Origin: Reyranella sp.
Lineage (GTDB): Bacteria; Pseudomonadota; Alphaproteobacteria; Reyranellales; Reyranellaceae
Length of the DNA: 6,024 nucleotides
NCBI GenBank assembly: GCA_016780605.1
Contig: JADHLS010000363.1
Coordinates: 1 to 6,024, forward strand
Direction of reading: 5' to 3'
Shown here: piece by piece, positions 1 through 5,638 of the stretch
Layout: each line of letters opens with the position of its first letter
How positions within the stretch are numbered: the stretch's first letter is position 1
Translations under genes and position numbers: made by a program
Notes under the pieces: model-generated
Databases searched by the model: none
Seen by the model: the letters and a program-made list of their open reading frames with translations, nothing else
What the model was told of the DNA's origin: nothing

Positions 1-845
1 GCCGGCGCCTGATCGAGCGCGGCATTGCCGCCCTCGTGCCCTGCGGCACGACGGGCGAATCGCCGCTGCTAACCGCCGAGGAGCATCACCACGTGGTGGC
101 GGCGACCGTCACCGCCGCAGCCGGCCGCGTGCCCGTGATCGCCGGCGCCTGCAGCAACAACACGCAGACCGCAGCCGAGCTCGCGCGCTCGGCCGAGCGA
201 GCAGGCGCCGACGCCCTGCTCTGCGTCACGCCGTTCTACCTCAAGCCCAGCCAGGCCGGCATGATGATGCATTTCCGCGCCATCCACGACGCGGTCGGCA
301 TTCCCATCATCCTCTACGATGTTCCATCACGTACCGCTGTCGCGCTGAGCGACGTCACGGTACGCCGGCTTGCCGAGTTGCCGCGCATCATCGGGCTGAA
401 GGACGCCACGGGCGAGATCCCGCGTGTCGCCCGCCTGCGCCGGCGGCTCGGCCCGGATTTCCTGCTGCTGTCGGGCGACGATGCCAGCCAGGCCGCCTTC
501 CGCAGCGCCGGCGGCGACGGCTGCATCTCGGTCACGGCCAATGTCGCACCAGCGCTCTGCGCAGCGCTGCACCACGCCGCAGATGAGCGACTTGACGCCG
601 ACGTGCAGTCGTACAGCCAGATCCTGGCGCCGTTGCACGCGGCGCTCTTCCTCGAGGCCAATCCCATTCCCCTGAAGCGCGCGCTCAGCCGCCTCGGCCT
701 CATGGGCGACAGCCTGCGCCTGCCTCTGACGCCGCTCAGCGCCGACGCCGACCGGACCCTGGGCAAGGTTCTGGCCGAGGTGATGCCGCACGAGGAGACG
801 GAAGCCCGGCGGTTCGCGGCACATCACGTGCCGCACGCGGCGTGA
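1..845 (+). CDS. dapA: 4-hydroxy-tetrahydrodipicolinate synthase (DapA family), 5' truncated
   Basis: This is a class I aldolase of the DapA/NanA family. DapA condenses pyruvate with aspartate semialdehyde in the cytoplasm, the first committed step to diaminopimelate and lysine. The frame is open from base 3 and runs off the left edge, so about 20 N-terminal residues are missing; the internal GTG at 36 is not the start. Counting that codon as residue 1, I see GTTGES at 4-9 (pyruvate-binding loop), TPFY at 65-68 (Tyr68 matches the E. coli Tyr107 position), YDVPSRT at 94-100 (Tyr94 and Arg99 of the catalytic site) and IGLKDATG with the Schiff-base Lys122 (codon 399-401). SGDD, SVTANVAP, NPIPLK and LRLPLTPL follow in the order seen in true DapA. 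This favours DapA over sugar-acid or sialic-acid lyases, although paralogs share these motifs. The protein ends in a roughly 17-residue His/Glu-rich tail (EETEARRFAAHHVPHAA) beyond the usual end. The next gene is not smpB, the common alphaproteobacterial neighbour, so this may be a second copy. Confidence 0.9.
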   Translation, partial: RRLIERGIAALVPCGTTGESPLLTAEEHHHVVAATVTAAAGRVPVIAGACSNNTQTAAELARSAERAGADALLCVTPFYLKPSQAGMMMHFRAIHDAVGIPIILYDVPSRTAVALSDVTVRRLAELPRIIGLKDATGEIPRVARLRRRLGPDFLLLSGDDASQAAFRSAGGDGCISVTANVAPALCAALHHAADERLDADVQSYSQILAPLHAALFLEANPIPLKRALSRLGLMGDSLRLPLTPLSADADRTLGKVLAEVMPHEETEARRFAAHHVPHAA

Positions 846-956
846 TCATTGCTGGGAGCGAGCCACTTCTGTAACGGGCCGTGGGAAGTCAATCCCCAAG
901 AGATCATCCGGTCTATCTTCGCTAGTAAGCGTCCTCTGTCTTAGAAACTGGTTATC

Positions 957-964
957 GGTAGGAA
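957..964 (+). promoter_or_regulatory. Ribosome binding site for the CBS-domain gene
   Basis: GGTAGGAA contains AGGA and ends 4 bases before the GTG at 969. It supports that GTG as the start, because the family's usual N-terminus (KARDVMT) follows at once and there is no ATG alternative upstream in this frame close to a Shine-Dalgarno sequence. Confidence 0.55.
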
Positions 965-968
965 TAGC

Positions 969-1976
969 GTGAAGGCACGCGATGTAATGACCTCAGACGT
1001 AGTGTCTGTAAAACCCGATACGCCCGTCGGAAAAATCGCCTGCCTGCTGATTGAGAGGGGGATCGGCGCTACGCCTGTTGTCGATGATGCGGGCGCTCCC
1101 ATCGGGATGGTGAGCGACGGCGATCTCATAGGTCGCGACGATGCGGAGCGGGAGGCGCGGCGTGATTGGTGGCTAGCCTTGCTGGCCGAAAGCGAGTCGG
1201 TCAGCCCGGACTTCCTTGCCAGCCTGCGCTCGATAGAACGGACGGCGCGAGAGGTCATGTCCCGACCCGTAGTAACGATCGGAGAGGATACCGATGTTAC
1301 GGAGATCGCGCGTCTTTTGACGAGCTATCGGATCAAGCGGGTGCCAGTGGTTCGCGACGGCCGCATGGTTGGTATTGTGAGCCGCGCCGATCTGCTGCGA
1401 GCGCTCTCTGCGGAGAGGTCGACACCGACCGCGCGATCGCCGAGAGGATTGTTGGCGGGGGCACTGTCAGGTCTCGACGAACGTTTCATTCATCGGACAC
1501 AGCAGGAGGAGCCCGTTTCCGCAATGCCGCGTGAGCATCCAATCGATGCTTCAATGACGTCAACCCAATTTCAGAAGCTGGCAGCAGATTTTGAGCTAAC
1601 CCAAGCACGGCATCGAGATGCGCTCCGCAAGACCGTGGTGGAACGGCGCCGGCGCCAGGTGGCGGAACTGATCGACCATCATATATCGGATGAAAGTTGG
1701 CGTGAGCTGGTGCATCGGGCGCGGGAAGCGGCTGAGCATGGACAAACGGAATATATGCTGCTTCGTTTTCCCTGCCAGCTCTGTAGCGATAAAGGTCGGG
1801 CCATTAACGTGACCGAAAGGAATTGGCCATCCACACTTCGCGGTGAGGCGGCTGAACTGTACTTGCGCTGGGAGAAAGACCTCAAACCGCACGGGTTTCA
1901 TCTGACCGCTCGCGTGCTCGATTTTCCCGGCGGTATCCCCGGAGACATTGGCCTCTTCCTCACCTGGGGAGGGTAG
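969..1976 (+). CDS. Tandem CBS-domain protein with uncharacterised C-terminal domain
   Basis: This is a 335-residue cytoplasmic protein starting at GTG. CBS domain 1 spans about residues 4-56 (ARDVMTSDVVSVKPDTPV ... TPVVDDAGAPIGMVSDGDLI). CBS domain 2 spans about 94-146 (REVMSRPVVTI ... RIKRVPVVRDGRMVGIVSRADLL). CBS pairs bind adenine nucleotides and act as energy or redox sensors. The linker between them (57-93, with DWWLALLAESE) is like that of rhizobial CBS-BON proteins, but no BON domain follows. Instead there is a charged, probably helical stretch (about 198-256, including VVERRRRQVAELIDHH), then a compact C-terminal domain (about 258-335). That domain has a CxxC at 269-272 (FPCQLCSDKGRAIN), NWPSTLRGEAAELYLRWEKD, and a Gly-rich end, LDFPGGIPGDIGLFLTWGG. 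I recall similar tails in Bradyrhizobium CBS proteins, but I know of no assigned function. There are no membrane segments or signal peptide. Codon use is more relaxed (ATA, GTA, AAA) than in the flanking genes. The CBS assignment is sure; ligand and target are unknown. Confidence 0.9.
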   Translation: MKARDVMTSDVVSVKPDTPVGKIACLLIERGIGATPVVDDAGAPIGMVSDGDLIGRDDAEREARRDWWLALLAESESVSPDFLASLRSIERTAREVMSRPVVTIGEDTDVTEIARLLTSYRIKRVPVVRDGRMVGIVSRADLLRALSAERSTPTARSPRGLLAGALSGLDERFIHRTQQEEPVSAMPREHPIDASMTSTQFQKLAADFELTQARHRDALRKTVVERRRRQVAELIDHHISDESWRELVHRAREAAEHGQTEYMLLRFPCQLCSDKGRAINVTERNWPSTLRGEAAELYLRWEKDLKPHGFHLTARVLDFPGGIPGDIGLFLTWGG

Positions 1977-2253
1977 ATGCGCCCTTGCCGAAGTCTCTGC
2001 GGGAGGAGGTTCCCGATCTGCCGATGTCCGTGCGCTAAACGAGGACAAGGCCCGCGCGTCAGGCGCTTCGCTTGGACCGCCTGCCCAATGATGGCCGCCA
2101 ACATCGAAACATGGCGCAGATGTGGACGCCGAACGACGATCGGCAGTCGGTGAAGCTCAGCCTGCCGCGCTCGCGCTACCCTCCTTGCTGGGCTTCATTT
2201 GATTGAGTAGGAGCACTAGACTGACCGCAACTGCAATTCGTCAGGAGTAGCCT
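1977..2253. other. Intergenic region without a convincing gene
   Basis: This 277-base stretch lies between the CBS and protease genes. Plus-strand frame 2 is mostly open (1973-2035 and 2039-2203), with one stop at 2036-2038. It reads pieces such as LPKSLREEVPDLPMSVR and MAQMWTPNDDRQSVKLSLP, which look somewhat protein-like. They lack a start with a Shine-Dalgarno sequence and I recognise nothing in them, so they could be a decayed gene or chance. I see no convincing promoter with good spacing ahead of the protease and no terminator with a T-run after the CBS gene. Confidence 0.35.
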
Positions 2254-4371
2254 ATGGCCGCGGAAGACGAGCCGCAAAACACTTACTTCCCGACTGTGTT
2301 CTCCCTCGCCAAAGGCGGCCTCTACGGCGGATTCTTCAACGGGGCGTTCATAACCGACCCCAACGTCGCCGCCCTGATCATGGATTATCGGTGGACGACC
2401 TCGTCTCTTGGCACGACACCGGCGACAACCACCACATACGCCTTCCCGCAGTCCGCCTCCGACTACAAGATCTTTCCGGCGCCCAACACCGTCGATCCAG
2501 TAAGCCACGTTCCCATCAACGACGTCCAGAAGGAGGCGGTCCTCACCACCTTCGGCCTGATCTCCTCCTATACCAAGCTCAACTTCGTCGAGGCCGCCTC
2601 AGCCAGCGCCGACGACGCCACCTTCCGCTTCGCCCAGACGACCAGTGGCAACGGCGGATCGCACGCGCGCTTCCCCACCAACGAGGGGGCCTGGGAAGGC
2701 TACAGGTCGGACAGCCGCGACGCCGGCGACAACTTTCTCGGCACCAACGGCAGCCCGCCGGCGCGCTACTTCGGGACCGACGAGTTCAACACCATCATGC
2801 ACGAGTTCGGACACTCGGTAGGCCTGAAGCACGGCCACGATCCCTCGATCCATGGCGCGCTCGGGGCATCGCGCAATGACAACGAATTCTCGGTGATGAC
2901 CTACGCGAGCTACCTCGGGTCCAACATCGACAAAGGTCCGACCGTCGCCGTCGAGGGCTCCGCGCCGCAGAGCTTGATGATGTACGACATCGCGGCCCTG
3001 CAGCTGCTCTATGGCGCCAATTTCGACAAGGTCGGCACCGGTGCGACCTACAGCTGGGACGCCAACACCGGCCAGGAATCGATCGGCGGCCACGCCGCAC
3101 CGTTCACCGGCACCACGGTGAGCAACAAGATCTTCTCGACGGTGTGGACGCAGGGCGCCGCCGCGACCTACGACCTGCACAACTTCACCCAGGACCAGGT
3201 CGACGACCTGCGGCCGGGCCACTGGCTCAGATTCTCCGACAGCCAGCTCGCCGATCTCAACCGGGCGGACCCGGGCGATCCGGCCTTCAAGGCGCAGGGC
3301 AACGTCTACAATGCGCTGCTCTACAACGGCGACGTGCGCTCGGAGATCGCCGACGTGATCGGCGGCCCCGGCAACAACACGCTGATCGGCAACGACCGCG
3401 ACAACAAGCTGATTGGCGGCTCCGGCAACGACATTCTGGTCGCCGGCTCCGGCGACGACATTCTGATCGGCGGCCCCGGCGCCGACAAGATCTATTTCGG
3501 CCCCGGCAGCGACGTGGCGCGCGACAACCTGGGCGATCTCAACGGCGACATCATGTTCAACTTCGGCTTTCGCGCCTCGGTCGATATCCTGGGCTCACGT
3601 ATCACCCGCGACAACCTCGCGATCACACCGACCAAGGTCACTGTCGGCGCCGACGGCGTCTTCTTCGAGCTCGACGGCAACTTCGCCAGCGGCGGCAGCG
3701 GCGGTGGGCTGATCATCTCCGCCCGGGGCAGTGGCGACAGTTCCTACACGACGATAAGCCACGTCAATTTCCTGGACTTGCACAAAGGCGTGACCGTCGA
3801 CCGGTCGGCGATCAACGGCATCGCCAACCAGAACTTCCTGTCGGGCGACGGCACGGTGTCCTTCAATGTGGAGATGAAATCGGCCCAATCCTTCTTCGCC
3901 AACACGCTCGGCTACTACAAGGTCGGTATCGACGGAACGATCTCGGACGTCCACATCCTGTTCGGCAACACGCTGGGCACGGCCTCGGGGACCACCGTAA
4001 ACCTGATCGCGCCGGGCTTCGGCGAGCGCATCGGCTTCTTTCTGATCCAGAACGGCGCCAATACCGCCGGCACCCTGCCCGACGATCTCTCCTTCGTCAC
4101 GCCGGGAACGGCCAACGCCTCCAACATCAACCAGGGGATCGCTCCCACGCTCGTAAGCGCAAGCCACGGTGCGGTCAGCGGTGTAGACATCTTCCACACC
4201 TTCGCCAACATCAATCCCAACGCCGCCACCCAGGTCCTGTCCGGCATTGATCACAGCGGGCGCCAGATGCAGATCGGCTTCGAGGACACCAGGAACGGCA
4301 CCGGCGACAACGACTTCATGGACGTCGTGATTGGGGTGCATATCAACCACAACGATATCTTCATCCTGTGA
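2254..4371 (+). CDS. Serralysin-like M10 zinc metalloprotease with RTX repeats and DUF4114-like C-terminus
   Basis: This is a 705-residue secreted endopeptidase of the metzincin/serralysin class. AGGAG at 2243-2247 sits 6 bases before the ATG. There is no N-terminal signal peptide, as expected for type I (ABC transporter) secretion. The catalytic domain spans about residues 40-255. It has the full zinc site HEFGHSVGLKH (His183, Glu184, His187, His193) and the Met-turn SVMTYASY (Met215, with Tyr217 at the serralysin Tyr-ligand position). DIAALQLLYGAN (245-256) is the typical lead-in to the serralysin C-terminal region. Six RTX-type nonapeptides follow at 370-423. Typical serralysins end soon afterwards, at about 480 residues. 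Here another 280 or so residues follow: a Gly/Ser-rich beta region (about 424-530), a segment starting VSFNVEMKSAQSFFANTLGYY (535-555), and a DUF4114-like module (about 591-697: IGFFLIQNGAN, VDIFHTF, IGFEDTRNGTGDNDFMDVVIG). The chain ends in DIFIL, acidic then hydrophobic, as in type I secretion signals. There are no cysteines, which is usual for RTX exoproteins. No exporter or I38 inhibitor gene is in view. The substrate is unknown. Confidence 0.93.
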   Translation: MAAEDEPQNTYFPTVFSLAKGGLYGGFFNGAFITDPNVAALIMDYRWTTSSLGTTPATTTTYAFPQSASDYKIFPAPNTVDPVSHVPINDVQKEAVLTTFGLISSYTKLNFVEAASASADDATFRFAQTTSGNGGSHARFPTNEGAWEGYRSDSRDAGDNFLGTNGSPPARYFGTDEFNTIMHEFGHSVGLKHGHDPSIHGALGASRNDNEFSVMTYASYLGSNIDKGPTVAVEGSAPQSLMMYDIAALQLLYGANFDKVGTGATYSWDANTGQESIGGHAAPFTGTTVSNKIFSTVWTQGAAATYDLHNFTQDQVDDLRPGHWLRFSDSQLADLNRADPGDPAFKAQGNVYNALLYNGDVRSEIADVIGGPGNNTLIGNDRDNKLIGGSGNDILVAGSGDDILIGGPGADKIYFGPGSDVARDNLGDLNGDIMFNFGFRASVDILGSRITRDNLAITPTKVTVGADGVFFELDGNFASGGSGGGLIISARGSGDSSYTTISHVNFLDLHKGVTVDRSAINGIANQNFLSGDGTVSFNVEMKSAQSFFANTLGYYKVGIDGTISDVHILFGNTLGTASGTTVNLIAPGFGERIGFFLIQNGANTAGTLPDDLSFVTPGTANASNINQGIAPTLVSASHGAVSGVDIFHTFANINPNAATQVLSGIDHSGRQMQIGFEDTRNGTGDNDFMDVVIGVHINHNDIFIL
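3361..3522 (+). repeat. RTX nonapeptide repeat block inside the protease gene
   Basis: Six consecutive 27-base units encode GGPGNNTLI, GNDRDNKLI, GGSGNDILV, AGSGDDILI, GGPGADKIY and FGPGSDVAR (residues 370-423). Units 3 and 4 match the GGxGxDxUx calcium-binding consensus best; the first, second and last are degraded. In serralysins such blocks fold as a parallel beta-roll on binding Ca2+ outside the cell. Six units are enough for a small roll. The DNA units also resemble each other (recurring ggcggc/tccggcaacgac), which fits tandem duplication. Confidence 0.88.
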
Positions 4372-4394
4372 CGAGGTGTCATCCCGCAGGCGCC

Positions 4395-4412
4395 GCCCGT
4401 GGGACGACGGGC
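4395..4412 (+). terminator. Weak hairpin downstream of the protease gene
   Basis: GCCCGT (4395-4400) pairs perfectly with ACGGGC (4407-4412) around the 6-base loop GGGACG, starting 24 bases after the protease stop codon. The position suits transcript ending, but no T-run follows. It is not a classic intrinsic terminator and may only protect the 3' end or be chance in GC-rich DNA. Confidence 0.3.
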
Positions 4413-4600
4413 CACAGCAAGAGTCTCCGACCGCCCTGGAGCACGCGCCGGGAAGAATGTTGTCCCTGCCGAAAACTATGTCCGGCAATATTGATGGTGA
4501 AGCCCACCAAGGATGGGCAGAACAGCGAGCTGGCCGAGCCGTTGGACAGGCCGGCCGTGCGGTGAGTCCTTCTGCGGGTACCAGCAAGCCGGCCATCGCT

Positions 4601-4618
4601 GGATGCTATTGAGCATCC
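4601..4618. repeat. Perfect 6-base inverted repeat upstream of the FNR/FixK-type box
   Basis: GGATGC (4601-4606) and GCATCC (4613-4618) flank TATTGA. The repeat ends 9 bases before the FNR/FixK-type box. It could be a second regulator's operator or a small RNA hairpin. The sequence matches no operator I can name. Confidence 0.35.
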
Positions 4619-4627
4619 CGAGTGGCT

Positions 4628-4641
4628 TTGATCTACATCAA
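4628..4641 (+). promoter_or_regulatory. FNR/FixK-type binding site (anaerobox)
   Basis: TTGAT-CTAC-ATCAA is a perfect match to the FNR/FixK/Anr consensus TTGAT-N4-ATCAA, and it is symmetric. Its centre lies between 4634 and 4635, 61 bases before the ATG at 4696. If it acts as a class II activator site (centred near -41.5), transcription would start near 4676. In rhizobia such boxes are bound by FixK2, FnrN or similar proteins and switch genes on at low oxygen. A perfect half-site pair with correct spacing, in an AT-richer intergenic stretch and facing a gene, is unlikely to be chance. Confidence 0.75.
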
Positions 4642-4646
4642 TGTAA

Positions 4647-4677
4647 TTGTCGGTCATGCCACGCAGATTGGTACTAT
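4647..4677 (+). promoter_or_regulatory. Candidate promoter of the small exported-protein gene
   Basis: TACTAT (4672-4677) is a 4-of-6 match to the -10 box. TTGTCG (4647-4652) is a 4-of-6 match to the -35 box, but the 19-base spacer is long. Alternatively the FNR/FixK-type box itself replaces the -35 element, with a weak -10 around 4664-4669 (CAGATT). A poor -35 is normal for activator-dependent promoters. The exact start of transcription cannot be fixed from sequence. Confidence 0.35.
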
Positions 4678-4695
4678 TAGTCAACGGAGGCGAGT

Positions 4696-4965
4696 ATGAG
4701 ACATCATCTGAAGTGTCTGTTGTTCGTCGTCGCGTTTTCCTTGCCGACCGCTGCGTTCGCGCAGTCTAGCGACGCCAAATACTGCGCGGCGCTCGTCAGC
4801 AAGTACGAGCAGTATCTTGATCAAAACCAGCGGCGAGGGGAGGCGCCACAGTCTCTCGAAGCCAAGGCTGGTGTGGAGAAGTGCAAGGCGGGCGATGCGT
4901 CCGGCATTCCGGCAATCGAGAAGGCGCTCAAGGACGCAAAATTACAGCTGCCGGCACGAACCTGA
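4696..4965 (+). CDS. Small exported protein (89 aa) with one possible disulfide
   Basis: I do not recognise a named family. GGAGG at 4686-4690 lies 5 bases before the ATG, which fixes the start. Residues 1-22 form a clear signal peptide: MRHHLK is basic, a hydrophobic core follows, and the AFA-Q cleavage motif ends at residue 22. The mature part is about 67 residues, polar and probably helical, with exactly two cysteines (Cys30 in DAKYCAALVSKYEQYL and Cys63 in AGVEKCKAGD). This suggests one disulfide in the periplasm. The end, GIPAIEKALKDAKLQLPART, looks like a conserved helix plus tail; I recall similar small proteins in Bradyrhizobium, without known function. The FNR/FixK-type box upstream suggests induction at low oxygen. 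It is transcribed toward the minus-strand gene at 5214-5519. Confidence 0.85.
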   Translation: MRHHLKCLLFVVAFSLPTAAFAQSSDAKYCAALVSKYEQYLDQNQRRGEAPQSLEAKAGVEKCKAGDASGIPAIEKALKDAKLQLPART

Positions 4966-4990
4966 AGGCCGCTGGTCCAGGTCGCCGTGC
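4954..4990. other. Imperfect inverted repeat over the stop codon of the 89-aa gene
   Basis: GCACG (4954-4958) pairs with CGTGC (4986-4990), and ACCTG (4960-4964) with CAGGT (4978-4982). A single base is bulged on one side and three on the other. The structure covers the stop codon at 4963-4965. No T-run follows. It could mark the 3' end between converging genes, but the support is weak. Confidence 0.25.
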
Positions 4991-5213
4991 AAAGGCCCGG
5001 CGCCAGCAGCAGTATTCGAGCAGCGCCACGAAGTCTGCCTTGTCACCATCGATGGCCTTCTTCGCGGCAGCGATGCTGCGGCGACAGATGTTGCCGGGGT
5101 GTGTCACGAAGCGGCTCGCAGCGTCGCTGCCGACGGGTCTGCTGGAAGTGTGTTTGGCGCGGTCGGAGCGCAATCACATCGACCCGTGGAGCGCTTCCGT
5201 ATCGGACCGAGTA
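4966..5213. other. Space between convergent genes; possible coding remnant on the minus strand
   Basis: This 248-base stretch separates two genes that face each other. On the minus strand, frame 5173-4928 is open from a TTG directly after a stop codon. Its middle part reads like a helical protein (VTHPGNICRRSIAAAKKAID, then DKADFVALLEYC), while its end is Arg/Pro-rich and not protein-like. There is no Shine-Dalgarno sequence and it overlaps the 3' end of the plus-strand gene. I treat it as a possible remnant, not a gene. Confidence 0.3.
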
Positions 5214-5519
5214 CTATTGACAGAAAGTCGTGCCACTGACCGACAGGCACGGGCGTGCATTCCAGTAGAAGTGGTAGCTCTCCAGCCTCGGCAGCACCAT
5301 GCCGTTGCTGTAGGCTTCAAAGTTGCCGATGCGCTGACCAGGCACAGAATTTGGGTTGTAAGGCTGGCTTCGCGAGTCTTGGCGTGTAACACCGACGCCG
5401 CTGGACGTGGAGTTTCCGACACCCTGAACCGGCAAGGCGGTGCCGACGCGCTGTCCGGCCTGTGCGAGTGCCGGTGAGGCAACGACAAGCGCGGCAACGG
5501 CAAGTACCAAGCATTTCAT
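5214..5519 (-). CDS. Small exported protein (101 aa), function unknown
   Basis: I do not recognise a named family. GGGAGG (5525-5530 on this strand) lies 5 bases before the ATG at 5519. Residues 1-19 are a textbook signal peptide (MKCLVLAVAALVVASPALA, cleavage before Gln20). The mature protein is about 82 residues, rich in Gly, Ser, Gln and Asn, and probably extended or poorly ordered. It contains two related pieces: AGQRVGTALP (21-30) and PGQRIGNFEA (60-69). An aromatic stretch (LESYHFYWNARPC) precedes the end. Cys91 and Cys100 could form a disulfide loop; Cys3 lies in the signal peptide. The stop is TAG. The gene converges on the 89-aa gene and lies 119 bases downstream of the 43-aa peptide gene on the same strand. 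Overlapping open frames on both strands lack starts and signal sequences. Confidence 0.8.
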   Translation of the reverse strand: MKCLVLAVAALVVASPALAQAGQRVGTALPVQGVGNSTSSGVGVTRQDSRSQPYNPNSVPGQRIGNFEAYSNGMVLPRLESYHFYWNARPCLSVSGTTFCQ

Positions 5520-5608
5520 GACTGCCTCCCGCGAATAGCATCTTGTGGTAGACGGACGACTCCTATTACGAGCGGGCTTATCGCCAGATTACCGCGAGCT
5601 CAGCGCCC

Positions 5609-5636
5609 ATAAAAGCGCGCTCCGCAGGGGTGACAA
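5609..5636 (-). promoter_or_regulatory. Candidate promoter of the 101-aa exported-protein gene
   Basis: On the minus strand TTGTCA (5636-5631; 5 of 6 to the -35 consensus) is followed after 16 bases by TTTTAT (5614-5609; 4 of 6 to the -10 consensus). It begins 3 bases past the stop codon of the 43-aa peptide gene. This would let the downstream gene be transcribed on its own, with a leader of about 80 bases. Confidence 0.35.
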
Positions 5637-5638
5637 TG

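Larger units (their letters stand above)
4372..4695. other. Intergenic region: relic, inverted repeats and FNR/FixK-type promoter region
   Basis: This 324-base gap lies between the protease and the first small exported-protein gene. From left to right it holds a hairpin without a T-run (4395-4412), a short protein-like stretch that may be a mobile-element relic (4494-4565), a perfect 6-base inverted repeat (4601-4618) and an FNR/FixK-type box (4628-4641). After these comes the promoter and leader of the gene at 4696. Longer open frames here on either strand lack coding character. AT content rises sharply from about 4606 to 4680, as expected for a promoter region in a GC-rich genome. Confidence 0.6.

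Noticed and set aside
863..889. Terminator hairpin after dapA (CCAC/GTGG or ACTTC/GAAGT)
   Set aside because: The stems are only 4-5 bases, mutually exclusive, with large loops and no T-run.
1591..1604. TTGAGCTAACCCAA as an FNR/FixK-type site
   Set aside because: It departs from the consensus at the inner positions and in the second half-site (CCAA for TCAA), and it lies inside the CBS coding region.
2599..3222. Long minus-strand open frame (207 codons) across the protease gene
   Set aside because: It is antisense to the catalytic domain, Arg/Val/Gly-rich without motifs, and explained by the G/C-rich third positions of the protease gene.
3144..4250. Plus-strand open frame of 368 codons overlapping the protease
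   Set aside because: Its product is extremely rich in Arg, Gln and Pro. It is a frame-shifted reading of the protease, whose own frame has intact catalytic, RTX and DUF4114 motifs to the end.
3595..4596. Minus-strand open frame of 333 codons
   Set aside because: It is antisense to the protease C-terminus, has no ribosome site or recognisable domain, and is of shadow composition.
4818..4825. TTGATCAA as an FNR/FixK-type site
   Set aside because: The two half-sites lack the 4-base spacer and lie within the coding sequence of the 89-aa protein.
4881..5477. Plus-strand open frame of 198 codons
   Set aside because: It overlaps the end of the 89-aa gene and is antisense to the 101-aa exported-protein gene, both of which have signal peptides and ribosome sites; it has neither.
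5214..5519. 101-aa exported protein as an I38-type inhibitor of the metalloprotease
   Set aside because: The size and export fit, but the sequence shows no inhibitor hallmark I can recognise and the gene is on the opposite strand, 0.8 kb away.
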